64,000 nucleotides of DNA from Lactiplantibacillus mudanjiangensis (GCF_005405385.1 NZ_BJDY01000002.1:248001-312000), one strand, 5' to 3'. Shown: positions 8,938 through 18,860, counted from the stretch's first letter. Program-made: numbers and translations. The notes: generated from the sequence alone by a model not told the origin.

Positions 8938-9683
8938 ATGCACAATTAGTTTTTGACGGTAAACGTTTAATTTTACGTAACTTTTCATTTCAATTTTTCT
9001 CCATTTTAATGCCAGCTGGCTTTTACTTATTATTCACTAAGGTGATGACTTCAGGCACTGTCCCGGCCAGTTTCAACGCGCAGTACATGGGGAGTATGAT
9101 CGTTTATAGCGGCACAATTAGCGCGATATTCGGGTTGGCAGCGATGCTCTTACATGATCGCGAAGAAGGGTTACTGCAGTGGCTGCAACTTATGCCCGGT
9201 GGCTTGAAAGCTTATTATGGGTCAATTGGTTTTTGGACTTTAGTGATGAATGCCATATCAGTCCTCGTTATGGGAATCTTGGCGGTAGTCGTTAATCAAG
9301 TGAACCTCAGTATTTGGCAGTGGTTAGGCGTGTTATTATCGGCGTTGATTGGTCAACTCCCGGTTATTTTATTAGGGGTGATGCTGTCATTCTTAAATCG
9401 AGCTGAAACGTTAAGTGTCATTAGTAACCTCGTGACGTTTCCAATGGCGATCATTAGTGGCTTGTGGTGGCCGATGAGCATACTTCCAAGTTGGCTTCGA
9501 CCAATCGGTAAAACAATGCCAACTTATTTTGTGAACGATTTGTTGGGCCAAATTACGACTCATGGTACACTAAAAGCAACAGATATCATGGGAATTGGGG
9601 CGTGGATCATCGGTTTAGCGTTGGTCGCGCTTGTGGTGACGCAACAATTGCTCAAACGGGGGAATGGGGTTGTCAAAGCATAA
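8934..9683 (+). CDS. ABC-2 type transporter permease
   Basis: 249 aa with six predicted membrane segments and the ABC-2 layout: a cytosolic N-terminal helix, REEGLLQWLQLMPGG loop after TM2 (~residues 67-82) that contacts the ATPase, and a cluster of TMs with GLWWPMSILPSWLRPIGKTMP near residues 179-199, diagnostic for this family. It overlaps the ATPase by 4 bp and its own 3' end overlaps the kinase gene by 20 bp, so the four genes are translationally coupled. Probably forms a homodimeric membrane part of the exporter. Confidence 0.88.
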   Translation: MNAQLVFDGKRLILRNFSFQFFSILMPAGFYLLFTKVMTSGTVPASFNAQYMGSMIVYSGTISAIFGLAAMLLHDREEGLLQWLQLMPGGLKAYYGSIGFWTLVMNAISVLVMGILAVVVNQVNLSIWQWLGVLLSALIGQLPVILLGVMLSFLNRAETLSVISNLVTFPMAIISGLWWPMSILPSWLRPIGKTMPTYFVNDLLGQITTHGTLKATDIMGIGAWIIGLALVALVVTQQLLKRGNGVVKA

Positions 9684-10782
9684 ATGGTGGACACAATTTA
9701 AGAATATCGAATGGACCAGTTATATTTGGCTAGGGTACTTACCATATTCAATTTCAATGTTCGTCCCAGTCAAAGGCATTCAAGATTGGTTTTGGCTGGG
9801 GATGTTGGCAGTATTCTTAGTGTTATATATCTTAGTGGTGGAAAAAGGAGCTTGGCGGCGAGTAACGGTACCACTAGAATTATTAGTGACGGGCTTGTTT
9901 TCGGTCATTGGATTAAATAACTATTTGATAATCTATCCCGGCTGGCAAGTCAGCTTTATTTTAGGCAAACAGTCACCAAAACGTTATTTTTACTGGTTCA
10001 TTAGTGGGTACTATGCGTTTATTGGGATTAGCCTAATTCGCGCTTATCTCGTTGATCCACAACTGTTTTCTTGGCAAAATGGCGGCGTGATGGGACTGAT
10101 TTTTCCTTTAATCTCGCCACTTATGTCGTATACATTTGCTCGTTCAATCGCGCGTCAACGACAATTACGTCAATCGAATCGGCGACTACAAACGTATATT
10201 CAACGAAATGAACGTGAACGAATTGCGCGCGATTTACATGATACATTGGGACAAAGTTTCTCAATGATTACATTAAAAACTGAGTTAGCGCAAAAACTAC
10301 TAGTTAAAGCGCCAGATCGGGTGGCCGGTGAATTGGCAGATATTGCGCAGACGAGTCGCCAAAACTTACAGTTAGTGCGCTCAATTGTCAATGATTTGCA
10401 TCGGCAATCGATTAGTGAAGCGTTGCTAATTGAAAATCAAAATTTAGTGAGTGCGGGTGTTGGTCTCAATACGTCTGGCGAAGACTTAGCGGTTAAGTGG
10501 CCAACTGCGACGCAAGGCCTTTTAAGCGCGGTTTTAGTTGAGGCGATAACCAATGTGATTCGACATGCGCAGGCTAATTCAGTTCAAATCACTTTTAGCG
10601 AAACGAAAACGACTTATCAAGTCCAACTGACCGATGATGGTCGTGGTGGCAAGCTAAGTCGACCAGGCTCTAATGGTATTCAGGGCATGCAAACCCGGAT
10701 GAACCAAGCCAACGGGATGTTTGACATCACAGCCAATCATCGTGGCACCCAAATTCAATTAAGCTTACCAAAGGAGGTGTAA
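9664..10782 (+). CDS. Sensor histidine kinase, DesK/YvfT-like (HisKA_3 family)
   Basis: 372 aa. Four to five membrane segments occupy residues ~15-160, with almost no extracellular domain, as in the membrane-state sensor DesK. A signalling helix leads to RERIARDLHDTLGQ (phosphoacceptor His ~193). The C-terminal ATPase has the N box NVIRHAQAN (~residue 298), DDGRGG and GIQGMQTRM. All catalytic elements are intact. The start ATG lies inside the permease 3' end after ACGGGGG. It should phosphorylate the response regulator encoded 2 bp downstream. Intramembrane sensing of envelope or lipid stress is inferred from the family. Confidence 0.92.
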   Translation: MGLSKHKWWTQFKNIEWTSYIWLGYLPYSISMFVPVKGIQDWFWLGMLAVFLVLYILVVEKGAWRRVTVPLELLVTGLFSVIGLNNYLIIYPGWQVSFILGKQSPKRYFYWFISGYYAFIGISLIRAYLVDPQLFSWQNGGVMGLIFPLISPLMSYTFARSIARQRQLRQSNRRLQTYIQRNERERIARDLHDTLGQSFSMITLKTELAQKLLVKAPDRVAGELADIAQTSRQNLQLVRSIVNDLHRQSISEALLIENQNLVSAGVGLNTSGEDLAVKWPTATQGLLSAVLVEAITNVIRHAQANSVQITFSETKTTYQVQLTDDGRGGKLSRPGSNGIQGMQTRMNQANGMFDITANHRGTQIQLSLPKEV

Positions 10783-10783
10783 A

Positions 10784-11395
10784 GTGATGATCACGTTATA
10801 TTTAGCAGAAGATCAAAGCATGTTAAATTCGGCGTTAACCCAATTACTGGAATTGGAGGACGATTTGCATGTCGTCGGTTCAGCCAGCGATGGCGTGACC
10901 GCTTGGACGGAAATTCAACAGCTGCAGCCGCAAGTCGCGATTTTAGACATTGAAATGCCAGCCTTGTTAGGGCTAGATGTGGCTGATCGGATTAAGGCCG
11001 CTGGTCTAACGACTAAAGTGATTATTTTAACCACCTTTGCGCAAAAAGCTTACTTTGAACGCGCGGTTGCAGCTCAGGTAGCGGGGTATTTGCTAAAAGA
11101 CAGCCCTAGCGATGATTTAATTGAGGCAATTCGTAAGGTCATGCAGGGCCAAACCGTTTATGCGCCTGAACTTGTCGTCAATATGTTGTCAGCTAATAAT
11201 AATCCGTTGACGGAACGTGAGTTGGCCGTTTTAGCCGAAGCGGATAAGGGGCTACCAACCAAAACGATTGCGGCCAATCTATTCTTATCAGCTGGAACGG
11301 TGCGTAATTATTTGTCGGCGATTTTTAGCAAGCTTGGTGTACACAATCGATTAGAGGCCATTAAGTTGGCGAAACAAAACAAGTGGTTAGTTTAA
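10784..11395 (+). CDS. NarL/LuxR-family response regulator, DesR/YvfU-like
   Basis: 203 aa from GTG 10784; the ATG at 10787 is also possible, both behind AAGGAGGTG. The receiver domain has AEDQSM, the phosphorylation Asp in AILDIEMP (~residue 54) and the conserved Lys in LLKDSP (~residue 105). The LuxR-type helix-turn-helix occupies residues ~143-200 (LTERELAVLAEADKG, SAGTVRNYLSAIFSKLG). It is very similar in pattern to DesR. As the last gene of the ABC/kinase operon it probably activates the operon through the palindrome at 7956-7969. Confidence 0.92.
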   Translation: MMITLYLAEDQSMLNSALTQLLELEDDLHVVGSASDGVTAWTEIQQLQPQVAILDIEMPALLGLDVADRIKAAGLTTKVIILTTFAQKAYFERAVAAQVAGYLLKDSPSDDLIEAIRKVMQGQTVYAPELVVNMLSANNNPLTERELAVLAEADKGLPTKTIAANLFLSAGTVRNYLSAIFSKLGVHNRLEAIKLAKQNKWLV

Positions 11396-11403
11396 CCCAA
11401 GAT

Positions 11404-11441
11404 AAAAGGGACTTGCAGCTTGAACTTGCAAGTCCCTTTTT
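11404..11441. terminator. Bidirectional terminator between the response regulator and kup
   Basis: AAAAGGGACTTGCA and its exact complement flank a 9-nt loop, followed by TTTTT. Both converging genes can use it. Confidence 0.92.
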
Positions 11442-11443
11442 AG

Positions 11444-13483
11444 TTATTCGGTTGGTTTTGCAACATGTTTTAGTGCGGTTTGAGCCAAATGTGGGGCGGT
11501 TGGCGGTGTTAAAAAGAGTGGTACGGTTTCTTCTAATACATCGCTAAACTCTAAGCCATACCAAGTGGCTTGCGATGCCGTTAAACGTTGTAAAAAGATG
11601 CGTCCAGCGATTAAACCGCGTTGCCACCAACGCACGTGAGGCGCCAAACTCAACGTCGTGGCTTTTTGATTGGTGAGTACAAACTTAAAATCACCAACTT
11701 GTCGCTTTTTCAACGTTGTATAGTGCGGATATTGGGGATTGATGGCTTTAGCGGCCAATAAATCAGTAACAATTTGCCGGAGATACTGACTAATCGGCTG
11801 AGCTTGTTTGAAGCCCAGTCGTAGTTGAACGTTGACAATATTGCGAGTACCCATCATATCAACGGTATAACTAGCCTCATCGGGTTCATCCGTTTCGGTA
11901 ATTGAAATGAACCAGTAGACTTGGGCTCGTTTCGGTCGCTTATCTAAAATCGAATATAAGATGGTTCGTTTAACCTGGTAATCCGGGCTAACCTTAGTGA
12001 TATAAACCAAGTTAGTTGCGGTTAATGGTTGAGTTTCATCGGCACTTAATGCCATCAGTTGCTTGCGGTAGTCGCGCAAATTGAGATGTTCACTCCCTAG
12101 ACTAAGCCGCTCACGATAACGATTGCCCCAATACCAGGTCAACATGAGAAGCAAGATCAAGATGGTTAATATTACAGTGAAGTAGCCACCATGCATGAAT
12201 TTAGTCAGACTAGCAATTAAGAAGACCATTTCGATACTCCCAAAGATAACAACAACTAAGAGTGCCAGCCAGTGATTGGCACGCCATTTGATATATTCGA
12301 AGAGTAATGCGGTCGTCATCAGCATTGTCAAAGTAATCGCTAACCCGTAGGCAGCTTCCATGTGATGTGACGTTTGGAATAACCAAACAATCGCTAAGGT
12401 GCCTGCACACAAGAGCCAATTGACCGTTGGTATATACAATTGACTTTTAATGCGACTCGGGTGATTAATTCGCAAGCGTGGCAATACTTTCAGACCGATC
12501 GCTTCGTTAACCAAGGTAAAGGAGCCGGTGATTAAAGCTTGTGAGGCAATCACCGCAGCAATGGTTGCCAGGATGGTCGCCGGTAATTGCCAAGCAGTCG
12601 GTAGCATCGCGAAAAATGGGTTTAAATTCGTTGCATTTTGATAAGCCGGATTTTGGTAGTGCGTTAATAACCAAGCGCCTTGACCAAGGTAGTTTAGCAT
12701 TAAGGCTAAATAAATGAAGGGCCAGGTCCAGTAAATATTGATGCGACCCACATGGCCCATATCGGAGTATAAAGCTTCGGCCCCAGTGGTGGCTAGAAAG
12801 ATACTACCTAGAATAAAGATCCCCATTTTGTTAGTTGGACTCACTAATAGTTGCCATGCATACGTAGGAGATAAGGCGCGTAATAAGTCCCAATGTCCAT
12901 TTAGATTAATCAAGCCAGTAATGGCGATAAAACTAAACCAAATGAGCATGAGTGGTCCAAAGGCGTGCCCAATCAAGGCGGTACCAAAGCGTTGGCTCAT
13001 GAATAATAGCAGCAAAATTACGGTAACGGCTAATAAGACAATCAGTTGATCATCGCTGAATTGCCACGACCCAATCCGTAGTCCCTTTAGGCCTTCAACT
13101 GCGGAAGTGACAGTCACAGCCGGTGTTAAGGTCCCATCAGCTAAGAGCGCGGCACCACCGATTAAAGCGGGTATCAACGCCCATTTTGCCCGTTTACGAA
13201 TGAGGGCATACAAGGCCAAAATGCCACCTTCATGATGATTGTCGGCGCGCATCGCAATTAAGATATATTTAATCGTCGTCATCAACATTAATGTCCAAAA
13301 AATGAGTGAAATGCTCCCATAAATGTACGTTGGGGTTAATTGGCCTAAACGCCCGGCATCACCAAGCAATGCTTGCATGACGTACAGTGGTGAAGTTCCA
13401 ATATCGCCGTAAACAATACCAATGGTAATGAGCATGCCAGCAATGGCTGGACGGGAACGATTCTGCCTGATTGATGTTGTCAA
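11444..13483 (-). CDS. kup: Kup potassium uptake protein
   Basis: 679 aa, the usual size of KUP/HAK transporters, which import K+ with protons. The N-terminal signature [14 protein letters not shown] (residues ~22-35) is present, then about 12 membrane helices to residue ~455 and a ~220-residue cytosolic tail. Other family landmarks seen: [18 protein letters not shown] (~residue 114) and [12 protein letters not shown] (~residue 239). In lactococci the equivalent protein is inhibited by c-di-AMP through the C-terminal domain; whether that applies here is not visible. The gene is monocistronic and convergent with the two-component operon. Confidence 0.95.
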   Translation of the reverse strand: MTTSIRQNRSRPAIAGMLITIGIVYGDIGTSPLYVMQALLGDAGRLGQLTPTYIYGSISLIFWTLMLMTTIKYILIAMRADNHHEGGILALYALIRKRAKWALIPALIGGAALLADGTLTPAVTVTSAVEGLKGLRIGSWQFSDDQLIVLLAVTVILLLLFMSQRFGTALIGHAFGPLMLIWFSFIAITGLINLNGHWDLLRALSPTYAWQLLVSPTNKMGIFILGSIFLATTGAEALYSDMGHVGRINIYWTWPFIYLALMLNYLGQGAWLLTHYQNPAYQNATNLNPFFAMLPTAWQLPATILATIAAVIASQALITGSFTLVNEAIGLKVLPRLRINHPSRIKSQLYIPTVNWLLCAGTLAIVWLFQTSHHMEAAYGLAITLTMLMTTALLFEYIKWRANHWLALLVVVIFGSIEMVFLIASLTKFMHGGYFTVILTILILLLMLTWYWGNRYRERLSLGSEHLNLRDYRKQLMALSADETQPLTATNLVYITKVSPDYQVKRTILYSILDKRPKRAQVYWFISITETDEPDEASYTVDMMGTRNIVNVQLRLGFKQAQPISQYLRQIVTDLLAAKAINPQYPHYTTLKKRQVGDFKFVLTNQKATTLSLAPHVRWWQRGLIAGRIFLQRLTASQATWYGLEFSDVLEETVPLFLTPPTAPHLAQTALKHVAKPTE

Positions 13484-13643
13484 AATGTCGCACCTCCAAT
13501 GACACTAAGTATTTGAAATGTATTATCCTTTAAATAAGCGTTTTCGACTACTAATATGCGCTAATTTTGAGGTGATTTTAGTAGGCAAGTTGCAAGATTA
13601 ACAGTATGATGGAAATAATCAATAAAGGATTGGGGATTTGGGG

Positions 13644-14558
13644 ATGAAACGATGGTTAACCTGGCCAGTTTTTTATGAACTGACCGAAATTTATACAGCG
13701 CCACTGAACTTGATGTGGTTTGTGTTAGGCGCAGCGATTGCACAACTTTATGTTGGGGTCGTTAATTGGCTCAATGTCGGGTTGTGCTTAGTAACGGTAT
13801 TTATCTTTGATTTGGCGGTTAATGTATCTGACAACTATTATGATTATCAGCACGCCCATGATCGGACGGGGTATGCGCAAAAGACGAATCCATTAGGTCG
13901 GCTTAAGCTACCAGTTCGTGGGGTGGCTTATCTTGCACTTGGGTTATACATGATCGCGTTGTTGCCAGGGTTATGGCTAGTTGCTCGGACGGGCTGGCTA
14001 GTCGCAGTCCTTGGCATTATTGGCTATTTAATTGGGATTTTTTATACGGCAGGTCCACGGCCGATTAATGCCACGCCATTTTGCGAAACCGTCGTGGCGT
14101 TAGCGATTGCCTTTTTAATTCAACTGACTTGTGTGGTCGTTTCAACCTATGGTCAGCACCCGTTAACTTGGTCACTGGTCGGCCATACCTTTTTATTGTG
14201 TTTGCCATTGATCTTAATTTTCTTTACATTACAGTTAGCGAATAATATTGCGGATCGCGATGAAGACATTTTGAATCATCGGTATACGTTGGCTTATTAT
14301 TTAGGGTCAGCTGGTGGTCGGCGGTTAATGAAGGCTTTTTTGATTATTGGTGGATTGTGGCCAGTCATCAATGTCATTTTAGGACTAGCCCCAACGTTGA
14401 CAGTTTGGGTCGTGATGTTATTACCATTTATCTGGCGGGGCATGCGGCCGTTTTTCAAAGCGCCTGATAAAAAGACAACCTTTATGACGACGGTTAAAAG
14501 TGCGACCTTGTTCTTTTTGGCTTACCCAATTTTATTCGCTTTAGCAGCGTGGCTTTGA
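13644..14558 (+). CDS. menA: UbiA-family prenyltransferase, MenA-like (1,4-dihydroxy-2-naphthoate polyprenyltransferase)
   Basis: 304 aa from ATG 13644 (an upstream TTG at 13638 has worse spacing). Nine hydrophobic segments. The two aspartate-rich motifs that bind prenyl diphosphate through Mg are visible: NVSDNYYDYQHAHD (~residues 57-70) and NNIADRDEDI (~residues 202-211). The family attaches a polyprenyl chain to an aromatic ring; in lactobacilli the nearest members are annotated as MenA of demethylmenaquinone synthesis. No other men gene is nearby, so the product could be used with imported precursors. Substrate assignment is by family only. Confidence 0.82.
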   Translation: MKRWLTWPVFYELTEIYTAPLNLMWFVLGAAIAQLYVGVVNWLNVGLCLVTVFIFDLAVNVSDNYYDYQHAHDRTGYAQKTNPLGRLKLPVRGVAYLALGLYMIALLPGLWLVARTGWLVAVLGIIGYLIGIFYTAGPRPINATPFCETVVALAIAFLIQLTCVVVSTYGQHPLTWSLVGHTFLLCLPLILIFFTLQLANNIADRDEDILNHRYTLAYYLGSAGGRRLMKAFLIIGGLWPVINVILGLAPTLTVWVVMLLPFIWRGMRPFFKAPDKKTTFMTTVKSATLFFLAYPILFALAAWL

Positions 14559-14647
14559 TCAGGAATGATGAATTGAAGGGTGAATAGTTGCTGAAATCGC
14601 TAACTTTATTTACACTAACGGTATCAAAAATAAGGTGGGTGTTACGA

Positions 14648-15115
14648 ATGCAATATACACAAACAAAAGCAATTCTGAACCAACTTGTCGCGGATCTGAG
14701 CCAGATGGCCATGGTCATTCACCAAACACATTGGTATATGCGTGGGCCTAACTTTTTGAAACTGCATCCGTTAATGGATGATTATATGGATGAAATTAAT
14801 GACCAATTAGATGTGATTTCAGAACGGTTGATTACCTTAGATGGATCGCCTTATTCAACGCTTACAGAAATGGCGACACACACCGGGATCGCGGATGAGC
14901 CGGGCGATTGGAATTTGACGATCACAGAACGATTTGAACGACTAATCAGTGCCTATCGTTATTTGGCCGATGTTTACCAACAGGGCATTACGGTTGCGGA
15001 TACGGAAAATGATTTAAGCACGCAAGATCTATTTATCGGGTTCAAACGTGATCTCGAAAAGCGGATCTGGATGTTACGGGCTGAATTGAATCAAGCGCCT
15101 GATATTGACGACTAA
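14648..15115 (+). CDS. dps: Dps-family ferritin-like DNA-protection protein
   Basis: 155 aa from ATG 14648, which follows AAGGTGGGTG; the frame is open earlier but without a ribosome site. The inter-subunit ferroxidase motif is clear: HQTHWYMRGPNFLKLHP (His ~25-28) and, downstream, DDYMDEINDQLDVISERL (Asp/Glu ~47-60). Dps forms dodecamers that oxidise Fe(II) with peroxide and store iron, protecting DNA in oxidative stress. The N terminus lacks a Lys-rich tail, so direct DNA binding is doubtful. It follows the menA-like gene by 89 bp and ends at a strong terminator. Confidence 0.92.
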   Translation: MQYTQTKAILNQLVADLSQMAMVIHQTHWYMRGPNFLKLHPLMDDYMDEINDQLDVISERLITLDGSPYSTLTEMATHTGIADEPGDWNLTITERFERLISAYRYLADVYQQGITVADTENDLSTQDLFIGFKRDLEKRIWMLRAELNQAPDIDD

Positions 15116-15120
15116 TTGAA

Positions 15121-15165
15121 AAAATTGCCACCAACTTGGTTAAATAACCAGTTGGTGGCAATTTT
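15121..15165. terminator. Bidirectional terminator between dps and the diguanylate cyclase gene
   Basis: AAAATTGCCACCAACT pairs exactly with its complement after a TGGTTAAATAACCA loop that itself can pair; a T-run follows on the plus strand and an A-run precedes it. Confidence 0.92.
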
Positions 15166-15166
15166 G

Positions 15167-16342
15167 TTAGTCATCAAACGTTTGCGTTGTTTTTTCAGTA
15201 GTGACGCGATTACGTCCCTGTTGTTTAGCTTGATAAAGCGCCTTATCAACTCGATTTAACCAAGTATTGAAATCAGGATCGGTTGGTTGTAATGCTGTAA
15301 TTCCCATCGAAACGGTAATGTTCAATGACTGACCGTCAACCACTAATGGTGTCTGGCGACCGTATTGCACAATGGAAACCATAATCTTTTGAACGTCACT
15401 AGCGGTTAGCCCCCGGAATAAAATGACGAATTCTTCACCACCATATCGGAATAGTTGCCCATGACTAGTTACTTTGAGTAAACGCTGTTCAAAAAGATGA
15501 GTAATGTGTTTTAACACTTGATCACCGGTTAAATGGCCATATTGATCGTTAAACTGCTTAAAATGATCAATATCAAACATGACCACGGTAACGGGTAATT
15601 GCCGAGTCTGATAAAAGTCAAAGACTGATGCACTAATACTATCAAAATTAGCACGATTTCGAATCCCCGTTAGTTCATCATAGTTCGCTTGTTGATCAAG
15701 ATGAACCAAATGATCGATAAAGGCAGTGAGACGTTTGACCAACCAATGAATGAACCACATGTAAGCTGAAAACATGACAAGATCATTGAACAAGTACCAT
15801 AGTGGAAACGGCTTGATGGTCCAGACGATTAACCACCAGGCGCCTCCGTAAACCAGTTGCAAGATAAAGTACTACCAGGCAGAGTTGAAAATATCGTTTT
15901 GATGATGACTGAAGTAAAGCACTGCACCAGCCAAAACCAAACTCATTGCTAAAAACACCTCAAGATGACTAATCCCATTTCCTAAATAAATATTTTGACC
16001 ATAAATAAAGAATGGCATTAAGACATTAAGGATATTAATTGCCCGGTATCGAAAAGTATATAGGCTAAATAACATAATTGTCATTTGTGCAGTGACGTAA
16101 GCCCAACCAACGCCAATGTCGGCGTTTAATAACAAATACATCTGGCGCAACAGTAGCATACTTAGTAGAATACAAAATACTTCAATGCCGTGGATTAAAG
16201 CCGTCCAACGAATCCGCTGAACGGGTAAGTAATGCAAACCGGTCATAATGGTGATTAAGCCAATGGTAATCAGAGCCATAACTAAGGCTTGTAGATTAAA
16301 AACGTTGGTTACTAGGGATAACCAGATTGCAGCTAAATCCAT
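15167..16342 (-). pseudogene. Membrane-anchored GGDEF diguanylate cyclase interrupted by an in-frame amber codon
   Basis: ATG 16342 (behind GGAAGTGA) opens a frame with five to six membrane helices that stops at TAG 15874-15872 after FNSAW. The very same frame continues without shift (YFILQLVYGGAWWLIVW) through one more membrane helix and a complete GGDEF domain to 15167. Joined length is ~391 codons. The domain has DELTGIRNRANFD, FDIDHFKQFNDQYGH and the active loop RYGGEEF; the RxxD inhibitory site is absent (SHGQ at that position). The intact enzyme would make cyclic di-GMP. A single CAG to TAG change would explain the break. The 3' part alone might still be translated from TTG 15862. Confidence 0.85.
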
Positions 16343-16474
16343 ATATATAATCACTTCCAAAGCGTTAAATAGAAAACAATTTAATTATATAATATTTAAG
16401 CCCTTAATGGAATGCAATGCGTAAATTTGTTTGAACCATTGAATTAAACATAAAATTAAAATACAAAACACTTT

Positions 16475-16491
16475 ACTTACAAAAAGTAAGT
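16475..16491. promoter_or_regulatory. Palindromic operator in the nitroreductase promoter
   Basis: ACTTAC-AAAAA-GTAAGT overlaps a likely promoter (TATACT at 16494-16499) 49 bp before the nitroreductase start. The shape is that of HxlR/MarR-type redox repressor sites; no such regulator is adjacent, so the cognate protein is unassigned. Confidence 0.5.
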
Positions 16492-16539
16492 GATATACTA
16501 AATTTATAAACTTAAACAAAGATAGGAAGTTGATCATTT

Positions 16540-17142
16540 ATGACGACACAATTCACAGCTTTACAACAACAACGCCGGACCATCTATGCATTAGGTAAGT
16601 CAGTTAACCAATCTAACGCTGAAATCGTGGATTTAATTGAATCCGCAGTTAAGTTGGCACCATCGGCTTTCAATAACCAAACAACCCGCGCCGTGATTTT
16701 ATTTAATCAATATCACGACCAATTATGGGACATGACGGCTGATCGGTTGAAGTCTGAAGTGCCGACTGAAGCAGCTTACCAAAAGACGGTTGAAAAGTTG
16801 AACAGCTTTAAAGCTGGTTATGGGACGATCTTGTACTTTACGGATACGTCAATTGTTAAGCAAAATGAAGTAGACTTCCCATTATATGCAGCTAACTTTG
16901 CCGATTGGGCCGAACAAGCACAAGGCAATGCGCAATACAGTGTTTGGACTAGCTTAGCTGAAAATAAACTTGGTGCAAGCTTACAACATTACAATCCATT
17001 GATTGATGACCAAGTTGCTAAGACCTTTGATATTCCAGCAAACTGGAAGTTACGGGCACAAATGCCATTTGGGTCAATTGAAGCCGAAGCCGGGGATAAA
17101 GAGTTCATGGCTGATGCTGATCGTTTCAAGATTTTTGAATAA
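16540..17142 (+). CDS. Nitroreductase family protein (HBN1/Frm2-like)
   Basis: 200 aa. The FMN-binding start RRTIYALGKSV and the SAFNNQTTRAVILF segment (~residues 47-60) are typical of the short nitroreductases related to yeast Frm2/Hbn1, which reduce quinones and nitroaromatics with NAD(P)H. Later AENKLGASLQHYNPL (~residues 146-160) and LRAQMPFGS (~residues 169-178) complete the FMN site. Start ATG is 12 nt after GATAGGAAG. Single gene with a palindromic operator upstream and a terminator downstream, which fits an electrophile-induced detoxifying enzyme. Confidence 0.88.
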   Translation: MTTQFTALQQQRRTIYALGKSVNQSNAEIVDLIESAVKLAPSAFNNQTTRAVILFNQYHDQLWDMTADRLKSEVPTEAAYQKTVEKLNSFKAGYGTILYFTDTSIVKQNEVDFPLYAANFADWAEQAQGNAQYSVWTSLAENKLGASLQHYNPLIDDQVAKTFDIPANWKLRAQMPFGSIEAEAGDKEFMADADRFKIFE

Positions 17143-17150
17143 ATTAACTT

Positions 17151-17187
17151 AAGCCGCGTTAGACTGAAAAGTCTTGCGCGGCTTTTT
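17151..17187 (+). terminator. Terminator after the nitroreductase gene
   Basis: AAGCCGCG / CGCGGCTT outer stem with an inner AGACT/AGTCT stem, followed by TTTTT. Confidence 0.88.
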
Positions 17188-17489
17188 AACATTTGTAATA
17201 CACAAGCAATAAAGTAATAATTGAAATTTACTGAGTTGACCCACATTTCCCCGGACTTGCTCGCTATGGTTAAAAGACCAATTATCGTTCATTCTTGACG
17301 GTAACAAGCTTTAGTTTTGGGGCTAAACCATCAAATGAGTATGCTAAAAACAATTTGGTGAATCGATAGTTTATGCTGTAAAAAGGTTGTAAATGGATTG
17401 ATAACTGATTGTGTCAGGATTTCAATACTTCACCGTTATCATAGACCTTGTGGTATTAATTCAAGGGTCCAAGGAAAGGTGAAGTGATT
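17188..17489. other. Intergenic stretch without a recognisable gene
   Basis: No convincing ORF, RNA or repeat seen. It must hold the promoter of the GH25 gene. The ribosome site AAAGGTGAAGTG at its end decides the GTG start at 17490. Confidence 0.6.
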
Positions 17490-18809
17490 GTGAAAATTAA
17501 TAAAAAGTGGGGCTGGCTACTAGCGGCGCTAGGGTGCCTGCTAACGTTTGGTCTGACGACAACTAAGGCGAACGCGGCCGTGCCAGATATTTCTGAATGG
17601 CAAGGTAAGTTGACTAGTACGCAAGTTAAAAATTTGAAGTCGCAAGCCGATTTTGTGATTAACCGCGTCCAATACGGCACGAGTTATGAAGATCTGTATC
17701 ATACCAATAATGAAAACTTGTATGTGAAGTATGGTGTACCATTCGGGTCATATGACTATTCAACCTTTACGAGTACGGCCACAGCCAAAACAGATGCGAA
17801 AACCTTTTATCAACGGTCAAACAAAAATACGAAGTTTTACGTGTTAGATTTTGAATCGACATCAATGAGTAGTAGCACGGCTAATGCCGCCGTTAAGGCC
17901 TGGTATAACGAGATGCGATCATTAACCAATAAGAAATTAATTTTTTATTCTTATCAAAGTTTTGCAACCACTTATGCCAATACTGCGCGTCAGAGTTTTG
18001 ATGGGCAATGGATTGCGAACTACTCTTATAAGCCAACAATTACATATTCTTTGTGGCAATATACAGATAGCTATTATTTGTCTTCACTTGGTAAATATGT
18101 CGATAATTCTTTATATAGTTCGAGTTCGGTGTCAACCTATCATCCATTGAGTTGGTGGTTAGGAACGAGTGCAACCACATATGCCTATAGTAGCTACAGT
18201 GTAAGCCAGCATGCTTATCTTTATAAGGTCGCTAGCAAGTATTACGATGGCACCACGATCCCATCATCAGCCAAACAAAAGATTTATAAGATTACGGCAG
18301 TTAAATCGGTGACGACTGGTAAATCAAAACAATTGGTTTACTTGTCCGGTTTGAATAAATGGGTGAAGTCGCAAGATGTTGCCGGTTATTGGATTGGTCA
18401 ACATGGCGCATTCAAATTACGTAAAAAAGCCAATGTTTATAGCGATGTTAAGTTAACTAAGAAGACTGGGAAGTCTTATAAAAAGGGCACGCAATTAACT
18501 GGTAAAGTGGTTAAATCTGGGAATTTATATCGGATTAAAGTTAGTGGTGGTTACATCACAGCGCAAGTCCAGATTTCAAACCATGCCTATTACGAATCAG
18601 TGCCAAGTAGTAAGCAAGTTAAGACGTCTAAGACCCTTTACAAGTATCGCAAGACGAGCTTCAAGAAAGCCAATCGAGCCACAAAGGTTAAAACGGGCAC
18701 GACATTGACCGTTACTAAGAATGGCAAACGGTCATCTGGGTCGCGTTATTACAAGACGAGTGATGGCTATTACATCACGGCGTTGCACAATTATGTTAAA
18801 ACAAAATAG
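17490..18809 (+). CDS. Secreted GH25 lysozyme-like muramidase with C-terminal cell-wall repeats
   Basis: 439 aa from GTG 17490; the GTG at 17484 is too close to the ribosome site AAAGGTG. Signal peptide to ~residue 30 (WGWLLAALGCLL core, KANAA cleavage). The catalytic GH25 domain covers residues ~31-210: PDISEWQG supplies the first Asp, YVLDFES (~residues 115-121) the Asp-x-Glu pair, and WIANYSYKPTI / SLWQYTDS the closing strands. GH25 enzymes cut between MurNAc and GlcNAc. Residues ~225-439 hold two to three Lys/Tyr-rich SLAP/SH3-like modules (HAYLYKVASKYYDGTTI, AFKLRKKANVYSD, KTLYKYRKTSFKKAN), which bind the wall. Likely a remodelling autolysin or secreted bacteriolysin. Confidence 0.88.
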   Translation: MKINKKWGWLLAALGCLLTFGLTTTKANAAVPDISEWQGKLTSTQVKNLKSQADFVINRVQYGTSYEDLYHTNNENLYVKYGVPFGSYDYSTFTSTATAKTDAKTFYQRSNKNTKFYVLDFESTSMSSSTANAAVKAWYNEMRSLTNKKLIFYSYQSFATTYANTARQSFDGQWIANYSYKPTITYSLWQYTDSYYLSSLGKYVDNSLYSSSSVSTYHPLSWWLGTSATTYAYSSYSVSQHAYLYKVASKYYDGTTIPSSAKQKIYKITAVKSVTTGKSKQLVYLSGLNKWVKSQDVAGYWIGQHGAFKLRKKANVYSDVKLTKKTGKSYKKGTQLTGKVVKSGNLYRIKVSGGYITAQVQISNHAYYESVPSSKQVKTSKTLYKYRKTSFKKANRATKVKTGTTLTVTKNGKRSSGSRYYKTSDGYYITALHNYVKTK

Positions 18810-18817
18810 TTAAAACT

Positions 18818-18852
18818 AGTGGCGCTATCTCTAATGAGATGGCGCCACTTTT
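18818..18852. terminator. Terminator between GH25 gene and the decayed permease
   Basis: AGTGGCGCTATCT and AGATGGCGCCACT pair with one G-T, followed by TTTTG. Both flanking genes converge on it. Confidence 0.88.
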
Positions 18853-18860
18853 GATGTTTG

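Noticed and set aside
13484-13643. c-di-AMP riboswitch upstream of kup
   Set aside because: The short region lacks the conserved ydaO motifs; kup appears to have a simple promoter.
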